NCBI GenBank assembly: GCA_002794775.1
Contig: NBAY01000023.1
Coordinates: 62,001 to 126,000 of the forward strand
Source of the DNA: Porodaedalea pini
Lineage: Eukaryota > Basidiomycota > Agaricomycetes > Hymenochaetales > Hymenochaetaceae
DNA length: 64,000 nucleotides
Direction: 5' to 3'
Part shown: piece after piece, positions 56,055 through 64,000 of the stretch
How positions within the stretch are numbered: position 1 is the first letter of the stretch
Layout: the number at the start of each line of letters is the position of its first letter
The notes under the pieces: generated by a model
Seen by the model: the letters and a program-made list of their open reading frames with translations, nothing else
The model's database searches: none
What the model was told of the DNA's origin: nothing
Made by a program: the position numbers and the translations under genes

Positions 56055-59000
56055 CTAGATGACAACATTGTCCTGTTCCATAGTTCTTGATGTAATTACA
56101 ATGTTGTGAATAAAGCAAAAGAAACTTGTACATACCCGGGATAGGCCAATCGTGACCCACACGAGCTTCGGCTCATGTTCGTCGTTGGCCTCATCATCTG
56201 AAAGCCTAGCATCCTGCAAGTCTATTGTAGCATGGGCCACTTGGGATTTGACTAAGTCGGGAGTGATTAGCAGAGGAGGGCCTGCATCGCCCGGTCGTAA
56301 ATAATCATTAAACTTCCAAAAGAAAACCTCAAGCTCAGGACTCGAGGTGTAAATGAATTAGTATTGAAGAAATATTGAATTGGAAAAGATCATGGACTTA
56401 CTAAGGATCCCAAGTAGATGTGGGGGCATCTTCGAGGCAGCTAAACCACCGGACTTGCACGAGCGTAGTCGGCCGGTCAATTTGAAACTGGTGGTGCGAG
56501 AACACCGCGATGACCTGGCCAACGTAAATTTGGCCATCAAACTCCATCTGTATTATGGAGTTTGGTGCCTTTACTGCCGAAGTCGAGGGCGTTATTCGTC
56601 GGCCATCTATAATTAAATGGCTGTGAAACTTAGCTGAAGCAACTAGATAGTTGCTGGTAGAAGTGCACCTCAATGCTCGAGTGCATACATTCACCTCGGG
56701 ATGAGCATCACCATAGTACTCAAGTAGTGTGCCCTGAGTATCGCTAGCCAGCATTTTCGTAACCGCTGGGCCGAGACAGGGCCGCTTGAATCCTAAGCCG
56801 CCTACAAAATATAGAAAAATACATGTCTCGTCATCTGACAAAGGAAAGGGAAGGTGACACAGGAATTTGAGGATGAAGAACATACAATCTTCTGTGAGAT
56901 TCTCAACTTCCTCGACCATCGAGGCTACAGATGCAACGGTGCCCCTAATATTGGCATCCGCTCCAAGCATGAGACTAGCCACCTGCCTAAGGCAATCATC
57001 CTCACCTCACAGCAACAAGGCGAGAGAATGTAACTAGAAGAACTTGTAAATGTAGACAATTGCACAGTTTTAAGCTAGACTTACTGTCTCTTGAAGCCTC
57101 ACATCCTTAAAGAAGGCACGCAAGAAGGAGGTCTCGATCTCGCCGCCATTGTAGTTGTTGGTCGTAAAGCTCTTGAGCACCTTGTTGAGCCACTCACTCG
57201 TAAAGGTCCAGAAGCCATATACTGGCCCATAGTCGAGGATTTGTTCAAACAAATGGGTGACCCAATGGTGATTGGGCTTTATGTCGACCACGTGGATCTG
57301 CATGGATGTAGTCAATAATTTAAGCGGAAAAGAAGCAAACTCACTGAGAGATAACCTTCAAGATAGTCTTCCAGAAGCTCTTGAGCTCGCAGGAGGTCGA
57401 CAACCTTAACAGAACGACTGAGGATGATCTTCAGGGCGGTTGTGAGCTTCAGGAAGTTGTTGGCGTCGTCCGGGTGCATATGAAGCTTCGGCCATTCAGT
57501 CACCTCCGTAGTTGGATCTAACTCATTCTTCTCCCATTTCTTGAGCACTTTGTCAAAGTCTGCCTGTGCAAGTGGCTGCCACTCTCTCCAGATGAGAGGG
57601 ATCTATTAAAGGAAATTATATACAATTAGTTGAGTATAAAATATAATTAAAAGAGAATAGCATATGGAGAACTCACAATTATGGGACAGTACACAAGCAC
57701 AAGTGCCTTGTACTCGTCTGCAGAGAGTGAGCCGCCTGCAGGGTATCCAACTTGATTTGGGAGGCGGCCGACCCACGAAGGCATCTCAAACTGTCGAGAT
57801 ATCAGTAAGTAATTTTTTTATATTGAATACTTTACTTACCGCTCGAAGGTATGAGTGGATTTGATCCAACTTGCACGGCTTTGCCGCTGTACACTCTCGC
57901 AGTACCTTCCGATGGATCCAAGAATTGAGCCACTAGCAGCGACATAGACCTAGTAAAATAGTGTTATTTTATGTATTTAAAATGAGAATAAAACTTACCA
58001 AGGAGAATGTTATGCATTGGATCAATTACAGACATTTTTACCACATCAAAATAAGGTAGCTGTGACATTGTGTAGTAGCGAGCACCATTTTCTCTGAAAA
58101 GCCCCTCACATTCGTACGGTTCGTCGCCAGGCTCAGCATCCTTGTAGGCCTGTGAATGAGCACGATGCTCAGCATCTGTGTGAGCCTCGTATTCTGTAAG
58201 AAAAAAGAAATTAAGAAATTAAAGTGCTACGAAAATAAAAGAAAAATCGAGCTTACTTCCACTCGTCAATCCATCTATCGAAGCTAGATTGGCCCACAGG
58301 ATCTTGCAGCGAGTGCAGAAACACGTGGTGTGAGAGTGATCTGCAAAGCCACAGACTTGGCAGAGTGCCGGATGGTCGCAGCAGTCCACGATGCAAACAA
58401 CGTGGACAAGATGGCCTATTGTGCAAAAAAGAAATAATAAAAATACAAGTCCAAAACATATGTGTCCAAAATGAAAGACTCACCACTGGGATAGCGAGGC
58501 ATCTTGACCACTATTCCTTCTTTGTAAAGGTGCTTCTTGTCGTCCACATCCACTTCCAGAACAAATTGAAGCTCGTTGCAGGTCGCCTCCTTCAGGCCAG
58601 GGATTATACCAGTAAGCAATAGGTTGGCCAGTTGGTATCTAGTAGATATACTGTTAATTATTTGTGAATAATAGTAATAATAAATAACTTACTTGAGAAG
58701 TATGGGAAGATTCATGACGCAATGACAGAGGATGCTGGAGCTATAGCTCGGTCCATTCCTCCCTCATTTGCCACCAAATCTTTAGGTACAATAAAAAAAC
58801 AAAAACGAGTAGAATAATATAAAATAACAGTATAAAGAACTCACCCATTGAAGTGAAGTGTAAGAGCGAGTCGAAGCTCAGAGGGATCAGGGGGAAAGAA
58901 AAATCGAGAGCCATCTGTGGCTGGCATCGAGTTCCATATCCACCCATCCCTGATGTCCTTCATGACGCCCTCCTCCCGCTCTTCCAGAGCAAATCCATCC

Positions 59001-60068
59001 AGCACATCCTCGAATCAGCACATGAACACCAGAAGCTGCATGCTGAGGGGCTGGAAAGGAAACTGTAAAACAGGAAATTTTGTCATGTCTTCATCTTTGT
59101 CATTTGAGCCATCAAAGTTGTTCCAAAGGCATGTCTTGGATTTGAAGAGTGAGATACCACAGTGCTCACATTTCAGATCACTAGGAGAACTATCTGGGTA
59201 GATTCAGCGGCAGGTAGGACACATGGGGAGGATAAGGAATTGGTCTTGGAGTCCTATCTTTTTGAAAGCTGTCCTCACAGTAGCGGTCGGTTTATCAGTC
59301 AGTAGAAAGTGTCCCAAGCGTAGAAAAATAATATGGAGGACTGTGAGGATGAGCTTGCAAGCATGGTGAGGGAGGTGGAAGCAAAGGTTCAAGCACGAAA
59401 TGAGGAGGAGGATTATTTTCCAGAAAAAAAAGGGCTCATCAGAAGGAAACAAATCTCGAGCGGGAAGTGGAGGTTCAGGGACATCAAAGCGAAACCTGAG
59501 AGTATCTTGATCATCGCTTATCTCTTCATCTTGACCGAGCTGAGATCCTGCAGATATTGAATCGTTCGTGTCTGCTTCTTGCAGAGGTTGAGAGGGCTGT
59601 TCAATCGGTGGGTCTTGAGCGTTGTCGACATCCATTGCGTCATCGATATTGCCACCAGCATCAAAATAGAAATCTTGATCTGAAAACTCGCCTTGATCTT
59701 GAGCTATATCCCCATCTCTGCCCTCTCTTGAATCCACAAGCCCATTCCCCTCGCTCCCAGACCCATGGTTACTTGTGCTAGCGCTGCCAGACGCAGTGTA
59801 AAGCTCCTGAGAATATGACTGCGCGCGCTCTTGGGCGATTGTTGGTGACGTTTCTTCAGCTGTGAGAGTTGCGTTCATTCACATTCTGGTGTTGAGGGCA
59901 TGCTTTCACTTTTGGTGAGATCGCCAGGTCGTGTATGAGACGAGCGGTGGAGTTCTGGACTTGGCGACACATGGTGCACAGTCACACGGCCTCTCGTTCC
60001 TTTTGTACTGCAAATAGGAGTCAGGCTCGTATAATAATAGAATGATTTGGTTTACTCACCTTTGACAT
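56055..60068 (-). pseudogene. Tnp2-type CACTA transposase, multi-exon, with several TGA stops
   Basis: From ATG 60068 (MSK, intron, then ERPCDCAPCVAK) the order is as follows. An acidic Ser-rich region leads to a Cys cluster, MCPTCR...SDLKCEHCGISLF near 59160-59215. DGWIWNSMPATDGSRFFFPP and NLPILLKYQLANLLLTGIIP follow. The catalytic-type block is MSVIDPMHNILLG near 58015. Then come SADEYKALVLVYCPIIIPLI and PNHHWVTHLFEQILDYGPVY with NYNGGEIETSFLRAF near 57105-57290. The C-terminal region ends near 56055. These are hallmark segments of fungal Tnp2/DUF4218-related transposases. TGA interrupts at 59906, 59879, 59204, 59015 and 58764 (lowest base of each codon), each where Arg would fit. It converges with the second ORF, leaving about 50 bp between them. 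Confidence 0.8.
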
Positions 60069-60686
60069 TGGCGGCAGCAAGATGGCAGTTGAAACTAAGA
60101 GAGGACAGCATATATTCACGCATCGCAATGCGTTTGCGACTCGATCGCATATCGGCAGTTCGTGTCAGGTACCGGCTAGATTGTCTAACTCAAGGCCTCG
60201 GTAGATAAACCTAGATCTTCTGATCGCATCTATTGGTAAGCAGATCTTAGATCACCTGCTCTCAGCTTATGCCAGGTAAGTTTAGAACTTAAATTCTCAT
60301 CTGCAATTACCTCACTTTAGGCGGTCTGGTCCCACGCATTCCTAGGTAATCCCAGAATTTCTATTTCCATCTCTGGCACGGCTAACTGAAGGTAATCTAT
60401 TCACACGCTACTCTAGGTAACTTTAGATATTCTCACATCATCTGAACAGGTGTCTCTAGATAGCCTCGACACGTGGTGATTGAGTGTAGAGCTTTACAGT
60501 AACATCACTATAAATATATAATAATGCTTCATAAAAAAAGAGAGATGAAAGAATGGTTCAAAATGTGAAGGAGGAAGAATCAATGAAAGGAGATGACAGA
60601 AAGTATTTATGCAGAGTAAAGGAAGGCTTGTCTGAGAGTATAGAGTGGTTCACAGGAAGTGTTACAGTGCTTTTCAAAATGTTTTG

Positions 60687-62456
60687 CACATGTATGATCA
60701 CATAATTTTGAGCATTTCAGGGCCTCAAACTCTTATAAAATCTATATCTCACTCAGAACTTCACAGAATCAATTCACAAAAATTGATAAGTTCATGTTTT
60801 TACTACATCTAAATTTACTGCCCTTTTCAGAAGTATTGTCACACGTGATTTCACTGATTTTCGTGCCATAAGAGCCTCAAAACACAAACATTTTCATATC
60901 TCAACCAAAGTTGACCTTTTTGTGTCATCTAAGTTGATAAATTCGTTTTTTTTATCTCATCTTTCATATTTCAACAAGAGCAATAAGAAATAGTCAAAAT
61001 TGGAGTCCAAAACAGCAAAAATGCTGTTTTTGAACCCATTTCCCTTGTTCATTTTTTCCTGCACTCAGATTTCACTCTACAGTGCTCCAGACCAGCTCAG
61101 AATTCCAGTATTAGTATATTATGAATTTACAGACTGATTTTGAGATGTATTGTGAGGTAGATGTGCTGAACTGGTGCATGCCTAAAACACACAAATCCCC
61201 TCTGTTTCTGCAAGCCCCCCAGCCCCCAGGAAAAATTCTTCTCAACTAAGTTCATGCATGTAAATTCATTCAAAGTGTATTGGAACAGATTTGAGCAGCA
61301 TCCATGGATACAGGCTTGCTTCATGAATCAGGGATATGTTCACAAGAATAGTGCATACAGTCAGAATCTGGTACTCAATTCAGCTCACTGGTTGATGCTA
61401 GAGCCCTGGATGCTGCTCAAATCTGTTCCAATACACTTTGAATGAATTTACATGCATGAACTTAGTTGAGAAGAAATTTTCCTGAGGGCTGGAGGGCTTG
61501 CAGAAACAGAGGGGATTTGTGTGTTTCAGGCATGCACCAGTTCAGCACATCTACCTCACAATACATCTCAAAATCAGTCTGTAAATTCATAATATACTAA
61601 TACTGGAATTCTGGGATGGTCTGGAGCACTGTAGAGTGAAATCTGAGTGCAGGAAAAAATGAACAAGGGAAATGGGTTCAAAAACAGCATTTTTGCTGTT
61701 TTGGACTCCAATTTTGACTATTTCTTATTGCTCTTGTTGAAATATGAAAGATGAGATAAAAAAACGAATTTATCAACTTAGATGACACAAAAAGGTCAAC
61801 TTTTGGTTGAGATATGAAAATGTTTGTGTTTTGAGGCTCTTATGGCACGAAAATCAGTGAAATCACGTGTGACAATACTTCTGAAAAGGGCAGTAAATGA
61901 GATTAGAGGACAAAATGCAAGGAATTGAGGCTGCAGTAATGAGAATAGCAAACTTCCTTCCCTGGTTTTTCCTAAGCTCAATATTGAAGCTAATGACATG
62001 AAACCTGTTGGAAAATGTCTGTATGATATATTGTTGATTTTATGAGGGTTGACTTACAGTGGATTGCTCCTCTTGTTCTACTTGTTTGTTATGCTGAAAC
62101 TCTCAAACCCACCCAAATTTGCTTGACTCAGATAGTCTTCAGAGAAACTATCTGCATTGCTATAAGACATCTAAAATCCAGGATACATTATACAGACCAT
62201 TCTCCAACAGGTTTCATGTCATTAGTTTCAATATTGAGCTTAGAAATTTTCAGAAAAGGAGGTTTGCTAGAAAAACACCTATTCTCAGTACTGGAGCCTC
62301 AATTCCTTGCATTTTGTCCTTTAATCTCATTTAAATTTAGATGTAGTCAAAACATGAACTTATCAATTTTTGCGAAGTGATTCTGTGAAGTTCTGAGTGA
62401 GATATAGATTTTATAAGAGTTTGAGGTCCTGAAATGCTCAAAATCATGTACATGTG
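60687..62456. mobile_element. Large palindromic element, split by a TA-flanked MITE
   Basis: The outer ends are CACATGTA/TACATGTG. The arms at 60687 to about 61304 and about 61400-62456 are reverse complements over roughly 620 bp once the nested 436-bp insertion is removed. The loop is near 61350. Outer pieces match, for example TTTTGAGCATTTCAGG near 60708 and its complement near 62430. No ORF has coding character, and no target duplication was identified. Confidence 0.8.
61896..62331. mobile_element. TA-flanked MITE nested in the palindrome (family P3)
   Basis: 436 bp with ends AATGAGATTA and TAATCTCATT. The inverted ends continue inward (GGACAAAATGCAAGGAATTG near 61907 and its complement near 62300). 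TA lies at 61894-61895 and 62332-62333. The opposite palindrome arm, at about 60828-60838 (AAATTTACTGCCC), preserves the empty site with one TA. It has the same target preference as family P2 but unrelated ends. Confidence 0.85.
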
Positions 62457-64000
62457 GGAACAATTACAGCTCTTTGCAAAAGTCTAATGGAAAATGTGGA
62501 AATGCATGATTTTGTGACTCTAAGTCATAAAAAAACAGAGAAATGTGGTGCGCATTAGATATCAGATTAGCAACACGCGAAAAAAAAAAATCTCGGCGTA
62601 CGCCGCATGCCAATTGCATTGCGACTCCTCAGCATATATATTGCTACCTGCGCCGCCGCCAAAGTGGTAGACGCCGCACTGCGCATCTCTGTCCCCTCTG
62701 TCAGACTCGCAGAAGGCCGTATGCGGTTTCCCTGCCAGTGACTGACAAGGTGTGGGGGAATGCGCTGTCTCACTGTGCTGCATACCGTGGACGTCGGATA
62801 GCGACCTAATAAGAATTATGAAATATATAAATGAAGATATGTAAATTATGATAACTCATACGTACCTGCCATCAATTGCCACGAAGAGTGTGTGAAGCAA
62901 TTCGTTGAGGAGATAAAGAGGTTATGTTTGGCTTATGAGGGCGCTGATTTGGAAGTACCGGATATGGCATCAGCTTCAATTGAACCTCTGCGCGCAGCCT
63001 GTCAAAGCTTCTTCGATGTGCAGCGGTCTCTATTTGCTTTATGTACACGGGTTTGGCTTGGGTTGGCGCATTAGGGGACCTGATGTGCAGTCGTGTGTAA
63101 TATATAAGTAGCAGAGCCTGCAGTGCCCACCCTCGTAAGATGATATATCAGGTCCGTGACGGCTGAGTGCGCAATGAGATTTATAGTGTTGACAATTATA
63201 GATCCTTACCCCGGAATTTCAGAAGTGGCGAGCGAGCAAGTTCTTTACAGCAATCAGGTTCGTAGATTCATGTACAATTATGCATGTAAGTATAATTGCT
63301 ATCGTCCTTGATGAGCATGCTGGACTATGTTAAGCCAGAATGCTGATGTGCTATACAGAGCTGAAGTCAACCACCCGACACATCCAGAAGCTGCTGTACC
63401 CACACAGTTCAGGAGTCTTCGGCTACGAGGACTCCGAGACTTGGCAAACCAGAGAAGTGGCGCAGGGATGGTTCAATTGTGTTGGTAAATTTGTCCCGCG
63501 TGAGACGAGCCGAGAAAGGGCGAGTCGTTTCTTCCGAATAGAGTAGGGCTTCTACATCTGCTCGACGCCGCGCACAACGAGTGATCTACTCGAGTAATTA
63601 TGCCGGCAGGCAAGAGAACCTTGAATCGTGGACAAACGCATAACGAGCTCCCGGACTTCTCGATGTCCATTGCTCCCAAAAGGCCTCCTTCGTTGTCGAA
63701 CGAGCTCTCCGTACAGGTTCAAAGGTTAAGTCAATTACCCGTAGATAGCAGAAGCCGGATATATCGAGTAGGGCCCTAGGGGTACGATTCGCAGTTGGAG
63801 AAACAATTACGCAAGCACATCCGCGTGACGTGTTCAAGGACTCGAAATTTTACTTCCGTTCACTTTGACTTAGATGTCAATCGTGTCTGAAATTAAATGA
63901 CTTGAAAGCAAAACGTCTGGGATTTTTCTCTCCATTCATGACATGGGATATTGAAGCTCATTTGCGGAACGACATCAAATTTCATCAAGTACTAATGGGC
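62457..64000. other. Right-edge stretch, nothing assigned
   Basis: CpG content rises again after 62560. Short frames at 62543-62809, 62892-63074 (LCLAYEGADLEVPDMASASI) and 63340-63546 could be exons of a host gene reaching beyond the window, but I recognise no family and cannot join them with confidence. Confidence 0.35.

Larger units (their letters stand above)
47691..60478. mobile_element. CACTA (EnSpm-type) transposon with Tnp2, split by a nested Gypsy element
   Basis: The left end CACCGCGTGTCGAGGCTATC and the right end (reverse complement CACCACGTGTCGAGGCTATC) match over 26 bp with one mismatch, itself a CpG transition. The 3-bp target duplication ATT lies at 47688-47690 and 60479-60481. 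Both features are typical of CACTA elements. Subterminal regions hold repeated AGGTAATC/TTACCTAGAGTA words. Without the nested Gypsy the element is about 6.5 kb. It carries a Tnp2-type transposase gene (-) and a second ORF (+) that face each other. Confidence 0.88.

Noticed and set aside
61254..61445. Small ORFs in the large palindrome
   Set aside because: They span the loop and arms of an inverted repeat, mirror each other between strands and have no coding character.

Overview
This window looks like nuclear DNA of a mushroom-forming basidiomycete (Agaricomycetes). The evidence is short (about 50-60 bp) GT-AG introns with internal CTAAC-like branch sites, a seven-helix DUF6534-type membrane protein, a KDZ transposase, a fungal Tnp2/CACTA transposase and a chromodomain Ty3/Gypsy element. 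Only three convincing host genes are present: the DUF6534 protein (21.3-23.2 kb), ribosomal protein uS11/RPS14 (38.8-39.5 kb) and a glycerolipid acyltransferase (40.2-43.1 kb). A nuclear hypothetical gene (1.4-3.1 kb) and a partial gene at the left edge may add to these. Most of the rest is mobile DNA, much of it nested.

Layout. 3.5-20.8 kb is one giant DNA transposon of about 17.3 kb. It has 0.63-0.71 kb terminal inverted repeats that each carry a 25-bp minisatellite. It holds a decayed KDZ transposase, an Spt5-like (NGN/KOW) gene, two coiled-coil/acidic hypothetical genes, a small CxxC ORF and a nested palindromic MITE. 24.3-33.9 kb is a repeat field: 48-bp tandem repeats, a palindrome, three copies of an 849-bp TA-flanked palindromic MITE, and two diverged copies (A and B) of a segment carrying a cyanase fragment and an unknown gene. 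Copy B is split by a complete PIF/Harbinger element (33968-38280, TSD TTA). That element encodes a DDE transposase and a Myb/SANT-like protein, and between them it holds a captured N-terminal fragment of a DHR1/ECM16-type DEAH helicase flanked by 33-bp direct repeats. Host genes follow at 38.8-43.1 kb, then a second repeat field (44-47.7 kb). 47691-60478 is a CACTA element (TIR starting CACC, TSD ATT) with a Tnp2 gene and a second ORF. That second ORF is split by a full chromovirus-type Gypsy element (48462-54737, TSD GGATG). 60.7-62.5 kb is another large palindrome with a nested TA-flanked MITE. The last 1.5 kb is unassigned.

Theme. Decay of these elements is almost purely CpG transition. 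All 12 differences between the two Gypsy LTRs are C/T or G/A changes at CpG sites. The in-frame stops I found inside the Gypsy pol, KDZ, Spt5-like and Tnp2 reading frames are all TGA, at places where CGA (Arg) would be one CpG transition away. The Gypsy protease has also lost its active-site Ser (DSG to DLG) by a TCG-to-TTG change. This points to cytosine methylation and deamination, or CpG-directed repeat mutation, acting on transposons.

Limits. Everything was read by eye. Exon boundaries are approximate unless stated, product names rest on remembered family motifs, and no database search was possible.
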